Shown: piece after piece, positions 7,755 through 15,620 of the stretch
Numbering within the stretch: position 1 is the first letter of the stretch
Layout: the number at the start of each line of letters is the position of its first letter
Assembly: GCA_902799075.1 (NCBI GenBank)
Contig: CADBYZ010000010.1
Span: 1-35,251 of the forward strand
DNA length: 35,251 nt
Reading direction: 5' to 3'
From: Oscillospiraceae bacterium
GTDB taxonomy: Bacteria; Bacillota; Clostridia; Oscillospirales; Oscillospiraceae
The notes under the pieces: model-generated
What the model saw: only the letters and a program-made list of their open reading frames with translations
Database searches by the model: none
What the model was told of the DNA's origin: nothing
Translations under genes and position numbers: made by a program

Positions 7755-8765
7755 TTAATAGGGGTAGCGCTGATACACCCCTATAAAGGATATGATCGCC
7801 ATGACAAGAGATATTCCGGTAAAAAGGAAAAAGAGTTCTTTTTCCTTCCACTTTTTTCCCGTCCATCCGCCCATTTCCAGGTGATGGTGGAAGGGCGCCA
7901 TTTTGAACACGCGCTTGCCGTGGGTGAGCTTAAAGTAGCCCACCTGGATGATGTCGGACAGAGTCTCGATGATGAAGACAAAGCCCAGGGTGATGAGGAC
8001 GAGCGGCATGTCGTAGGCAAAGGCCAGGGCCGCGATCGCCCCGCCGAGGAAGAGCGAGCCCGTGTCGCCCATGAAGCACTTGGCGGGATTGAAGTTATAG
8101 ATAAGGAATCCGCAAAGTCCGCCCACCATGGCGGAGGCGAAGATGCCGAGCTCCTGATAGCGTCTGCCCCAGGCGACGGACACCGCCACGAAGAACAGGA
8201 ACACCGGCAGGCTCGTACCGGTGGCAAGGCCGTCCACCCCGTCGGTGATGTTGACGGCGTTGACCGTGCCGACAATGACGAACACGGCGAACACCAGATA
8301 CAGCCACTCCGGCATATACACCACGCGGTGGGAGAAGGGCACATACAGGTGCGGGTGCACAAAGCCGATCTGCCGCATGATGAGGATGAAGACCAGGGCG
8401 GCGGCGAGCTGAAGCAGGAACTTACTGCGGCTGCTCAGGCCCATGTTCTCCTTTTTCTTGAGCTTTTCCCAGTCGTCCAGAAATCCGATCAGGCCGAACA
8501 CGCAGGCAAAGAGCAGCACGAAGATATGCTCGAACCTGCCGTGGAGCATCCCGTCCGCGCCCACCGTGAGGCACACGAGGATCGCCCCGAGAATGAACAT
8601 CACACCGCCCATGGTGGGCGTGCCCGCCTTGGACTTGTGCCAGTCCACCTGGCTCTTGATCTGCTGGCCGGCCTTCTGGCGGCGCAGCCAGGGCACGTAG
8701 TATTTTCCGAAGGCGCTGACGAACAGAAACGCCAGCACGAAGGAGGTTATCAGCTTAATGGTCAT
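7755..8765 (-). CDS. mraY: Phospho-MurNAc-pentapeptide translocase
   Basis: MraY joins UDP-MurNAc-pentapeptide to undecaprenyl phosphate, giving lipid I. It is a polytopic membrane enzyme of about ten spans. Hallmarks are GTPTMGG (residues 48-54), the catalytic Asp pair DD at 97-98, NAVNITDGVDGL at about 169-180, NFNPAKCFMGDTGSL, and the MraY-specific histidine motif PFHHHLEMGGW at 291-301. The length of 336 is slightly above the usual 320-ish for Firmicutes. The ATG has GGAGA just upstream. In many Firmicutes murD follows mraY; here the next gene is the SEDS protein, so murD has left the cluster. Confidence 0.98.
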   Translation of the reverse strand: MTIKLITSFVLAFLFVSAFGKYYVPWLRRQKAGQQIKSQVDWHKSKAGTPTMGGVMFILGAILVCLTVGADGMLHGRFEHIFVLLFACVFGLIGFLDDWEKLKKKENMGLSSRSKFLLQLAAALVFILIMRQIGFVHPHLYVPFSHRVVYMPEWLYLVFAVFVIVGTVNAVNITDGVDGLATGTSLPVFLFFVAVSVAWGRRYQELGIFASAMVGGLCGFLIYNFNPAKCFMGDTGSLFLGGAIAALAFAYDMPLVLITLGFVFIIETLSDIIQVGYFKLTHGKRVFKMAPFHHHLEMGGWTGKKWKEKELFFLFTGISLVMAIISFIGVYQRYPY

Positions 8766-8789
8766 ACCAGTCTCCGTTGTTCCGAGGGC

Positions 8790-10244
8790 TCAAGGCCGCT
8801 CTTTTCTCTTTTCCAGAAAGTCCCTGACGATTTCGCGCTCATCCATGTGGTGCTTCTCGTGCCCGATGATCTGATAATCCTCATGGCCCTTGCCGGCAAG
8901 CAATATTACATCACCGGAGCGTGCGTTGTCAATAGCCCAGCATATCGCTTCGGGCCTGTCGCAGATCATTTTGCAGGGTGTTTGCGAATTTTCAAGTCCC
9001 GGAAGGATCTCATTGATGATGTCCATGGGCTCCTCGGTGCGGGGATTGTCGCTGGTCACGATGACAAGATCGGCGTTCTCGGCGGCTACCCTGCCCATGA
9101 TGGGCCGCTTGCCGCGGTCCCGGTCCCCGCCGCAGCCGAAGAGGACGATGAGCCGCCCCCTTGTCACCGGGCGCAGGGCCTTGAGGGCCTTTTCCAGGGC
9201 GTCGGGCTTGTGGGAGTAGTCGATGATGACGGAGTAGTCCCCGTCGGTGGGGACGGGCTCCATGCGGCCCTTGACGCCGCTTGCGCTGCTGATGCCGTCG
9301 GCGGTCTGTGAAAGACTCATGCCGAGGGAGAGGCAGGCCGCCATCACGCCGAGCGCGTTATAGACCGAGAACATGCCGGGGATGGCGAGCTTTACGGGCA
9401 CACTCGCGCCGTTATACGCTGCCGTGAACGATACGCCGTCCGCGCTCAGAGAAATGTCGGACGCTTTCAGCTCCGCGTCCTGCCGAGTTGAATAGCGCAG
9501 CATGGGGCAGCGCTCCCCTTCCATCATGAACGCGCCGCGCTCGTCGTCAGCGTTGACCCAGCCGGTTTTGCACTGGGAGAAGAGCTTTTTCTTTGCCGCC
9601 GCGTAGGCGTCCATGGTGCCGTGCAGGTCCAGGTGGTCCTGGGAGAGATTGGTGAACACCGCCACATCATAGTCGATGCCCGCCACGCGCCTCAGCTCCA
9701 GCGAGTGGGACGAGACCTCCATCACCACATGGGTGCAGCCCTCGTCCGCCATCTGCTTAAAAAGCTCATGCAGTTCGAGGCTCTCGGGTGTGGTGTGCTC
9801 GGTGTGCAGAAGGCGCTCGCCGATCATGTTGCCGTTGGTGCCGATGAGGCCCACTTTTGCATTCAGCTCCGCTTCCAGCACGTGCTTGAGGATGTAGGTG
9901 GAGCTGGTCTTGCCGCTGGTGCCGGTGAAGCCCACCACTTTCATGCGCGCGGCCGGATTGCCGTAAAAGTCCCGGCTTGCAAGCGCGAGAGCGTAACGGC
10001 AGTCGCTCACCTTCACATAGGGCGTGCCGTCCGTCGGCGCGTCCTCACACAGTACCGCCGCCGCGCCGTTTTGCACGGCCTTGGGGATGAAGCGGTGCCC
10101 GTCGGCCTCAAAGCCCTTGATGGCGACAAAGAGGTCGCCGGGCTTCGTCTTGCGGGAATCGTAGCTGATGCCGCTGATCTCAAGCGCGGGATCGGCGGTG
10201 CTTTCCAATATGTCGATATGCTCGAGAAGCTGCGCAAGCTTCAT
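8790..10244 (-). CDS. murE: UDP-MurNAc-L-Ala-D-Glu:meso-DAP ligase
   Basis: MurE adds the third amino acid of the stem peptide in an ATP-dependent step. The three Mur ligase domains are present: N-terminal UDP-binding, central ATPase with P-loop TGTSGKTSS (residues 107-115) and HTTPES, and C-terminal. The DNPR motif at 399-402, inside SDNPRTEEPMDII, is diagnostic for meso-diaminopimelate rather than lysine, so the wall is predicted to be DAP-type. The P-loop has Ser where the family usually has Asn (TGTNGKT), a mild variant. The ATG has GGAGGG seven bases upstream. It sits 20 bases after the PBP gene. murF, often next in the cluster, is not in the window. Confidence 0.97.
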   Translation of the reverse strand: MKLAQLLEHIDILESTADPALEISGISYDSRKTKPGDLFVAIKGFEADGHRFIPKAVQNGAAAVLCEDAPTDGTPYVKVSDCRYALALASRDFYGNPAARMKVVGFTGTSGKTSSTYILKHVLEAELNAKVGLIGTNGNMIGERLLHTEHTTPESLELHELFKQMADEGCTHVVMEVSSHSLELRRVAGIDYDVAVFTNLSQDHLDLHGTMDAYAAAKKKLFSQCKTGWVNADDERGAFMMEGERCPMLRYSTRQDAELKASDISLSADGVSFTAAYNGASVPVKLAIPGMFSVYNALGVMAACLSLGMSLSQTADGISSASGVKGRMEPVPTDGDYSVIIDYSHKPDALEKALKALRPVTRGRLIVLFGCGGDRDRGKRPIMGRVAAENADLVIVTSDNPRTEEPMDIINEILPGLENSQTPCKMICDRPEAICWAIDNARSGDVILLAGKGHEDYQIIGHEKHHMDEREIVRDFLEKRKERP

Positions 10245-10264
10245 GGTGTTTCCCTCCGAAATTG

Positions 10265-12574
10265 TTAGTATCTCCCCAGCAGCTCCTCGTTGCTGTCGAT
10301 GAGCGTGACCTCCACGACCGTGCCGTGGGGAAGCTCCGTCCCCGCGGGCAGGCTCTGGCTGCTGACGGTCTGGCGCGCGGGATCGGTGACGCTGCTCAGG
10401 GTGGTGAGGTAGAGGCCGTAGTAAGAAAGTGTATCGCGCGCCCGGTCGAGGTCCATGCCCGTGAGATCGGGCAGGGTCTCCAGATCCGGGGAGACGGGCG
10501 CGTCAAAGTACAGAATGATCTCCGTCCCGGCGGCGATGCTCGTGCCGGGGGCCGGGAGCTGCGCGGTGACGGTGCTCCCCTCCCCGCGCGTGCGATAGCG
10601 CAGGTCCGCGTCTTGAAGCTTTTCCGACGCCTCGGGCAGGTCGAGGCCCACGCAGGCGGGCATTTCGGCCATGGCGCTGTCCTCGCGCGCCGGCTCCACG
10701 CCGAGATAGGGCAGGATATCGGCCATCATGCGTCCCACGACCGGGGCCGCCATCTGGCCGCCGCTGATGTAAATGCCGGATTTGTCCGACGGGGTATCGA
10801 GGAAGACCAGGACGGCGATCTTCGGATCGTCCGCCGGGGCAAAGCCGATGAAGGAGACGATGTACTCCTTCTGCCCGGTGCGGGCCTCGAGACTTACCTT
10901 CTCGCTGGTGCCGGTCTTGCCGCCGATGCGGTAGCCGGGGACGGCGGCGTTGCGCCCGGTGCCGTCCGTCGGGTCGCCCACCACCTGCTCGAGGATCTGG
11001 CGCACCTTTTGACTGGTGCTCTCGCTGATGACGCGGCGCACAAGCTTCGGCTCATGCTCAAAGCTGACGCTCCCGTCCGGGGCAAGCAGGCGCTGCACCA
11101 CATACGGCTCCATGAGCCTGCCGCCGTTTACGCAGGCGCTGACGGCGGTGATGAGCTGCAAAGGCGTGATGGTGAAGGTCTGGCCGAAGGACGCCGCCGC
11201 AAGCTGCGACAGGTTCTTTTTCGAGCAGAAGGTGTTCCTGCTCCACCAGATGCTGCCGCTCTCGCCCGCCAGGTCAATGCCCGTGCGGGCGGTGAGGTTT
11301 GCGTCCGGGTCCTCCGAAAGTTTTAAAAAGCCGAAGGCCTCACAGTAGTCATAAAAGCGCTCGGCGCCGACGCGCAGGCCGATGTTCACAAAGGCCACGT
11401 TGCAGGAGTGCTGCACCGCCTGGGTGAGGGTCTGGCTGCCGTGGCCGCCGCTTTTCCAGCAGCGGATGGGGGTGCCGCGCCCCGTGACCATGGTGCTGCC
11501 GCCGCAATAGAAGGCGTCGCCGGGGCTGACCTTCCCCTCCTCGAGGGCCATCGAAAGCGTGATGATCTTGAAGGTGGAGCCCGGCTCGTAGGTGTCGGAC
11601 AGGGCCTTGTTGCGCCACTGGCGGGCCTGAGCCTCAGCGAGGAGGGCGGCGGCCTCCTCCTTCGTCGCGGCGCTGTCGATGAGCGCCTGCGCGTCCGCGC
11701 TGACCGCGAGGAAGTCGTTGGGGTCGTAGTCCCCCAGGGACGCCATGGCGAGGATGGCCCCGGTGTTCACATCCATGGCGATGGCCCCCGCGCCGTTTAA
11801 GGCGTCGTAGTCCAGCACTGCCTGGCGGAGGTGCTTTTCCACGTAGTACTGGATGCTGGCGTCGATGGTGGTCACAAGGTCGCAGCCGTCCTCGCCGGGG
11901 CGGTACTCCTCATAGCGCCTTAAGAGCATTTCCCCGCCGTAGGCGTTGGTGGCCCGGAGACTCCTGCCGGCGGTTCCCGAGAGGGCGTCGTTGTACCTTG
12001 CCTCAATGCCCTCGAGGCCGTAGTTGTCGGTGCCGACAAAGCCCAGGAGGTGGCAGGCGAGCCGCCCGTTCGGATAGTAGCGTTTGGTGTCGGTCTCAAG
12101 GCGCACGCCGCTGATTTTGTTCTCGGCCTTGAAGCGGCGGATCGCGTCGGCCTTGTCGCTTTCGATCTTGCGGGCAACAGTGACATACCAGCTGCCCCGC
12201 CGCCCGGATTTTTCATAGATGTCCCGATAGTCAAGCCCCAGGATTTGGGACAGCTCCCGCGCGATGAGGGCGCGGTCCTCGCCGTTTGTTTCGATCTCGG
12301 CGGGGCTTAGATAGACGTTATCCACCGAGGCGCTGACCGCGAGCAGGTTCCCGCTGCGGTCATAGATGACGCCGCGCGCCGCCGTGCCCGGGGCCTCCCG
12401 CAGCTGCTGGGAGATGGCGAGCTGCTCATAAAAGCCGTGGTCCGTGATCTGAAGCTTGTATAGCCTTGCCAGCAGCACGGCAAGCGACAGCATGCCGAAC
12501 ACCGCTGCCAGGAACGCGCACCGCCTGAGCATCTGCCGCCCGGCAAGCGCCGGGGCTTCTGTCTGAGCTGCCAT
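10265..12574 (-). CDS. spoVD: Class B penicillin-binding protein with two PASTA domains (SpoVD/PBP2B-like)
   Basis: A D,D-transpeptidase that cross-links new peptidoglycan with the SEDS partner. Short cytoplasmic tail, one membrane anchor (about residues 19-39), PBP dimerisation domain, then a transpeptidase domain with STFK (active Ser333), SCN (390-392) and KTG (553-555). Two PASTA domains follow, about 637-691 and 699-760. I chose ATG 12574 (769 residues), with GGAGG eight bases upstream, over ATG 12604, which has none. B. subtilis has separate pbpB (two PASTA) and spoVD (one PASTA) genes in this position. Here one gene holds the place, so it may do both division and cortex work. The symbol is therefore tentative; the enzyme class is not. 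Confidence 0.9.
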   Translation of the reverse strand: MAAQTEAPALAGRQMLRRCAFLAAVFGMLSLAVLLARLYKLQITDHGFYEQLAISQQLREAPGTAARGVIYDRSGNLLAVSASVDNVYLSPAEIETNGEDRALIARELSQILGLDYRDIYEKSGRRGSWYVTVARKIESDKADAIRRFKAENKISGVRLETDTKRYYPNGRLACHLLGFVGTDNYGLEGIEARYNDALSGTAGRSLRATNAYGGEMLLRRYEEYRPGEDGCDLVTTIDASIQYYVEKHLRQAVLDYDALNGAGAIAMDVNTGAILAMASLGDYDPNDFLAVSADAQALIDSAATKEEAAALLAEAQARQWRNKALSDTYEPGSTFKIITLSMALEEGKVSPGDAFYCGGSTMVTGRGTPIRCWKSGGHGSQTLTQAVQHSCNVAFVNIGLRVGAERFYDYCEAFGFLKLSEDPDANLTARTGIDLAGESGSIWWSRNTFCSKKNLSQLAAASFGQTFTITPLQLITAVSACVNGGRLMEPYVVQRLLAPDGSVSFEHEPKLVRRVISESTSQKVRQILEQVVGDPTDGTGRNAAVPGYRIGGKTGTSEKVSLEARTGQKEYIVSFIGFAPADDPKIAVLVFLDTPSDKSGIYISGGQMAAPVVGRMMADILPYLGVEPAREDSAMAEMPACVGLDLPEASEKLQDADLRYRTRGEGSTVTAQLPAPGTSIAAGTEIILYFDAPVSPDLETLPDLTGMDLDRARDTLSYYGLYLTTLSSVTDPARQTVSSQSLPAGTELPHGTVVEVTLIDSNEELLGRY

Positions 12575-12628
12575 ATCAACCGCCTCCGAAACCAAGCTTA
12601 TCATCAGCTTATTCGGCGGCTTGTTTCT

Positions 12629-12910
12629 TTATCCCAGGTACTCTATCTCCACGATCTGTCCCGGCTCGGGGCGGCGCATGCCGAGCTCCTGCACGGCTCT
12701 GCGCTCAAGCTCCGACAGGTCCAGGGCCGAGGCGGTTTTGATCTGCAATTGTATCTGTTCGTTTTCTGCGCGTGTGATCGCTTCTTCCAGCTCCCCGATG
12801 CGGCTCTGCGTTCTCACAAGGCGGATGTGGGTAAAGAGCGTCATCACCAGAAGCAGGGCCGAAAAGCCCAGGCAGATCACGCGAAAGGCCAGCGCGGAGG
12901 CTTTCTTCAT
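12629..12910 (-). CDS. ftsL: FtsL-like septum formation initiator
   Basis: A 93-residue bitopic protein: short basic N-terminus, one membrane span at about residues 8-25, then a leucine-zipper-like coiled coil (about 33-62) and a conserved tail with LERRAVQELGMRRPEPGQIVEIEYL. This is the layout of FtsL/DivIC proteins that bridge FtsQ to the PBP-SEDS pair. The start ATG 12910 overlaps the rsmH stop as ATGA, with GGAG upstream inside rsmH; a longer upstream extension of the frame is only an out-of-frame shadow of rsmH. The position between rsmH and the PBP gene is the classical ftsL site. Sequence alone cannot separate FtsL from DivIC, but the context favours FtsL. Confidence 0.88.
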   Translation of the reverse strand: MKKASALAFRVICLGFSALLLVMTLFTHIRLVRTQSRIGELEEAITRAENEQIQLQIKTASALDLSELERRAVQELGMRRPEPGQIVEIEYLG

Positions 12911-13860
12911 ACGCGCTCCGCCACCCGGAGCTTGGCGCTTCTGGCACGGGGGTTTCGCGCGATCTCCTCCTCCGTCGGCAGGATCGGCTTGCGGCTTACG
13001 GACTTTAGCGTCTGCTTGAAGCCGCAGGTGCACACCGGGGCCTCGCGCGGGCAGGTGCAGCCGTGCTCCCGCGCCTGGATGCCGGACTTGACGATCCGGT
13101 CCTCCAGCGAGTGGAAGGAGATGACGCAGAGTCTTCCGCCGCGCTTGAGCTTGTCCGGCGCTGTCTCCATCATGGAGGCGATGGCCCCCAGCTCGTCGTT
13201 GACCGCGATGCGGATGGCCTGGAAGCTGCGCTTGGCCGGGTGCTGCTTTTCCCGCAGGGCGGCGGCTGGCATGGCGGAACGGATGATGTCCACCAGCTCC
13301 TGGGTGGTCTCGATGGGCTTTTCCGCGCGGTGCTTTATGATGGCAGCGGTGATGCGCCGCGCATAGCGCTCCTCGCCGTAGTCCCACAGGATACGGTTGA
13401 GGCGATTCTCGTCCCAGGTGTTCACCACCTCATAGGCCGAAAGTCCTCCGCTTTGGTCCATGCGCATGTCGAGCGGCGCCTGTACCATGTAGGAAAAGCC
13501 GCGCTCAGCCTCGTCGAGCTGGGGCGAGGACACCCCCAGATCAAAGAGCATCCCGTCCACCCCCTCGATGCCGAGGGAGTCGAGGATGGAGGCCGCGTCC
13601 GAGAAATTTCCGTGGACAAGCTTCACCTTGTCCCCAAAGGGCGCAAGACGCCTTCCGGCTCTCTCAATGGCCGTCTCGTCTCTGTCGATGCAGATGAGGC
13701 GTCCCGTGGAGAGCCGGGAGGCGATCTCAAAGGAATGGCCGCCCATTCCCAGCGTGCCGTCGAGATAGGTCCCGTCCGGCTTAATATTCAGGTTTTCTAT
13801 ACATTCGTCCAGCAGGACGGAGATATGTTTCGGGGTCTGCTCTACGTTTTCAATGGTCAA
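12907..13860 (-). CDS. rsmH: 16S rRNA (cytosine1402-N4)-methyltransferase
   Basis: RsmH (MraW) methylates N4 of C1402 in the ribosomal P site. It is an AdoMet-dependent Rossmann methyltransferase with the motif I region YLDGTLGMGGHS, FDLGVSSPQLDEAERGFSY, the substrate-recognition insert, and VISFHSLEDRIVK. The length of 317 is typical. The start is TTG 13860, which overlaps the mraZ stop as TTGA, and GGAGGAG of the mraZ end lies upstream. An unusual start codon in a coupled gene may lower its yield relative to mraZ. The C-terminal stretch has a cysteine cluster (CTCPREAPVCTC) that is common in Firmicute RsmH proteins. Confidence 0.97.
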   Translation of the reverse strand: MTIENVEQTPKHISVLLDECIENLNIKPDGTYLDGTLGMGGHSFEIASRLSTGRLICIDRDETAIERAGRRLAPFGDKVKLVHGNFSDAASILDSLGIEGVDGMLFDLGVSSPQLDEAERGFSYMVQAPLDMRMDQSGGLSAYEVVNTWDENRLNRILWDYGEERYARRITAAIIKHRAEKPIETTQELVDIIRSAMPAAALREKQHPAKRSFQAIRIAVNDELGAIASMMETAPDKLKRGGRLCVISFHSLEDRIVKSGIQAREHGCTCPREAPVCTCGFKQTLKSVSRKPILPTEEEIARNPRARSAKLRVAERV

Positions 13861-14273
13861 AACTCCAGCTCCTCCATGACCGCCGCGATATTCTCCGGCG
13901 TCGTCTCAAGGGCGTAGACCGCGCTCCACGCTTCGCTGTCCCAGAGCTCGGCATGGTTGTTGCAGCCCACCACCGTCACGTTCTTGGTAAAGCCCGCGTA
14001 CTCGCGCAGGTTCATCGGGATGAGGGCGCGGCCCTGGCTGTCGAGCTCGCACCGGGCTGCGTGGGCAAAGAGCGGGCGCATCTTGCGCTGCTTGACATAG
14101 GGCATGGCGCTCACGCGCTCGGACAGCGCCTGCCAGCTCTCGCTGCTGTAGGCGCAGAGGCAGCGATCCATGGAGATCGTGATAAAAAAGACCTCGCCCA
14201 GCTCATCCCTGAGCTTGGCGGGTATAAACAGACGCCCCTTGCTGTCAAGAGAGTGCTGATATTCCCCTGTCAT
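13857..14273 (-). CDS. mraZ: Transcriptional regulator MraZ
   Basis: MraZ is a ring-forming DNA-binding protein of the AbrB-like fold that represses the dcw operon through short direct repeats upstream of its own gene. Two SpoVT-AbrB repeats are visible: TGEYQHSLDSKGRLFIPAKLR at the start and CELDSQGRALIPMNLR in the middle, each with the conserved D(S)KGR/DSQGR core. The length is 138 residues. Start choice: ATG 14273 lies nine bases after AAGGGGG. ATG 14279 is only three bases after it, and ATG 14309 falls inside the operator boxes close to the predicted transcript start. It is the first gene of the operon, so feedback is expected. Confidence 0.95.
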   Translation of the reverse strand: MTGEYQHSLDSKGRLFIPAKLRDELGEVFFITISMDRCLCAYSSESWQALSERVSAMPYVKQRKMRPLFAHAARCELDSQGRALIPMNLREYAGFTKNVTVVGCNNHAELWDSEAWSAVYALETTPENIAAVMEELEF

Positions 14274-14300
14274 CTCCATTCGCCCCCTTAGCGTGGGTTT

Positions 14301-14330
14301 ATGACCCATTTTGCCCCACTTTCATCCACT
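14301..14330 (-). promoter_or_regulatory. MraZ operator: three 10-bp direct repeats
   Basis: Minus-strand sequence AGTGGATGAA (14330-14321), AGTGGGGCAA (14320-14311) and AATGGGTCAT (14310-14301) places TGG(A/G) exactly every ten bases. MraZ of E. coli and Mycoplasma is known to bind TGGG-type repeats with this period. The boxes begin a few bases after the predicted transcript start, so bound MraZ would block RNA polymerase. Confidence 0.85.
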
Positions 14331-14339
14331 TCGATTTTT

Positions 14340-14368
14340 ATTATATGTGGCCCTACTGGAAAAATCAA
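14340..14368 (-). promoter_or_regulatory. Sigma-A promoter of the dcw operon
   Basis: On the minus strand, TTGATT (14368-14363), a 17-base spacer, and a perfect TATAAT (14345-14340). The predicted start is near 14333, directly before the three MraZ boxes and about 60 bases before mraZ. Confidence 0.9.
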
Positions 14369-14410
14369 GAGAAACTTTTTGTTATATTTTGACTTTTTCT
14401 TGCACTTTTT

Positions 14411-14455
14411 AAAGCAAAAAGTTCCCACCCAAGTTCTTGCGTTTTGGGTGGGAAC
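14411..14455 (-). terminator. Terminator downstream of the coiled-coil gene
   Basis: A 12-bp perfect stem, GTTCCCACCCAA (14421-14432) with TTGGGTGGGAAC (14444-14455) and an 11-base loop, is followed on the minus strand by TTTTTGCTTT. It isolates the dcw promoter from upstream transcription. Confidence 0.9.
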
Positions 14456-14485
14456 CATGACCATATCTTGTGTTACATAATTAAC

Positions 14486-15130
14486 TTACTCGCTCTCGCG
14501 CTCGATGCGCTGGATCTTGGGTGAAACCGGATCGGGCCTGCCCTGGGGCGCCGGCTGTTCACGGCGCGGGGGCTGCTGGCGCTGGGGGATGGCCTGCTTG
14601 ACCGGGGTGCCGGTCTGTCTCGCGGGCTGGGGCGCTGCCTGGGCCTGGACCTCCTGCTGGCGGGCGATGCCGCCGCCGAGAGCCTGGAAGGACTCATGCG
14701 CGCCGCGGATGGTGTTCAGCGCCTCGCTCATGCTCTGCTCGGTCTGGCGCATGAGATCGTCCACATACTCGCTGGCAACGCGCCGAAGCTCCTTGGACTT
14801 GGCCTCGGCCGCGGAGATCATCTCGCTGCTTCTCGCTCTCGCCACGCGCACGACCTCCTGCTCCTCGATCATCTGGTGGGCCTGCTCCTCGGCGTTTTTG
14901 CGCAGGGCCTCGGCCTCGCGCTTGGCGTTGCCGATGAACTCATCGCGCGCGGAGACAAGGCGCTGCGCCTCGGCTATGGCGGTGGGCAGGCTGTTTTTGA
15001 TCTCGTTGATGATCTCGATGGCCTTCTCCCGCTCGATGATGCACTTGTCGTTGCCGAGCGGCACGCTCCACGCCTCGGTGACCATGCCGTATAAAATGTC
15101 CAGCAATTCGATAATGTCATTGTTGGCCAT
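14486..15130 (-). CDS. Coiled-coil protein of the coaD neighbourhood (DivIVA/ATPase-b-like)
   Basis: Function unknown. The first ~45 residues are a conserved head (NDIIELLDILYGMVTEAW). Residues ~45-140 form a long charged helix rich in Ala, Glu and Arg (NAKREAEALRKNAEEQAHQM), and the last ~60 residues are a disordered Pro-, Gln- and Arg-rich tail. The helix resembles DivIVA-type or F-ATPase b-subunit coiled coils, the usual reason such proteins are labelled ATPase or cell division initiation protein. No nucleotide-binding motif is visible. The ATG has AAGGAG seven bases upstream, overlapping the end of coaD. In several Clostridia a similar gene follows rsmD-coaD and precedes ylbJ; here ylbJ is 11 kb away. 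A structural role near the membrane or septum is inference. Confidence 0.8.
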   Translation of the reverse strand: MANNDIIELLDILYGMVTEAWSVPLGNDKCIIEREKAIEIINEIKNSLPTAIAEAQRLVSARDEFIGNAKREAEALRKNAEEQAHQMIEEQEVVRVARARSSEMISAAEAKSKELRRVASEYVDDLMRQTEQSMSEALNTIRGAHESFQALGGGIARQQEVQAQAAPQPARQTGTPVKQAIPQRQQPPRREQPAPQGRPDPVSPKIQRIERESE

Positions 15131-15134
15131 GGGT

Positions 15135-15620
15135 CTATCTCCTTTTTGCTTTCTCTTCTATCGGGCCGATGATCTCCTCCGGCACCAGGCCGTGCAGGTC
15201 CGAGCCGTAATGGGCAAGCTCCCGCACGATGGAGGAGCTTAAAAACGTGTAGCGCTGATCCGCTGTGAGAAACATGGTCTCCAGCTCCGGATTGAGGCGC
15301 TTGTTGATGGAGTCCATCTGAAACTCGTAATCAAAGTCGGACGCCGCGCGCAGGCCCTTGATGAGGACCGCGCCCTCATAGCGTCTGGCAAATTCCGCAA
15401 GGAGCCCGGTGTTGACCTCCACGCTCACATTCGGGATAGAGGCGATGGCGAGCTTCACCATCTCGACCTTCTCCTCCACGGTGAACATGGGGTGGGTCTT
15501 GGTGGCGTTGGCCGCGACGCAGACCACCACGTGGTCAAAAATCTGCGCGGCCCGCTCAATGATGTTCAGGTGCCCGAGCGTGATGGGATCAAAGCTGCCG
15601 GGGCAGATCGCGGTTTTCAT
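15135..15620 (-). CDS. coaD: Phosphopantetheine adenylyltransferase
   Basis: CoaD transfers AMP from ATP to 4'-phosphopantetheine, the penultimate step of coenzyme A synthesis. It is a nucleotidyltransferase with the GSFDPITLGHL motif at residues 8-18 (the TxGH site), the N-terminal KTAICPGSFDP, the substrate region LIKGLRAASDFDYEFQM, and the second ATP motif LSSSIVRE. The length of 161 is typical. The ATG overlaps the rsmD stop as ATGA, so the two are probably translationally coupled, and the pair rsmD-coaD is a very common one in bacteria. The stop is TAG, four bases before the next gene. Confidence 0.98.
   Translation of the reverse strand: MKTAICPGSFDPITLGHLNIIERAAQIFDHVVVCVAANATKTHPMFTVEEKVEMVKLAIASIPNVSVEVNTGLLAEFARRYEGAVLIKGLRAASDFDYEFQMDSINKRLNPELETMFLTADQRYTFLSSSIVRELAHYGSDLHGLVPEEIIGPIEEKAKRR

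Noticed and set aside
7881..9311. A 476-codon open frame on the plus strand (and similar long frames at 3370-4563, 6575-7786, 10262-11326, 13063-13917, 16810-17958, 18488-20032, 28563-29750)
   Set aside because: All lie antisense to strongly supported genes and have the His-, Gly-, Ala- and Glu-rich composition of reverse-strand shadows in GC-rich DNA. None shows a family motif.
12911..13387. Upstream extension of the ftsL frame
   Set aside because: It is the out-of-phase shadow of rsmH. The conserved FtsL layout begins at ATG 12910 with an ATGA overlap.
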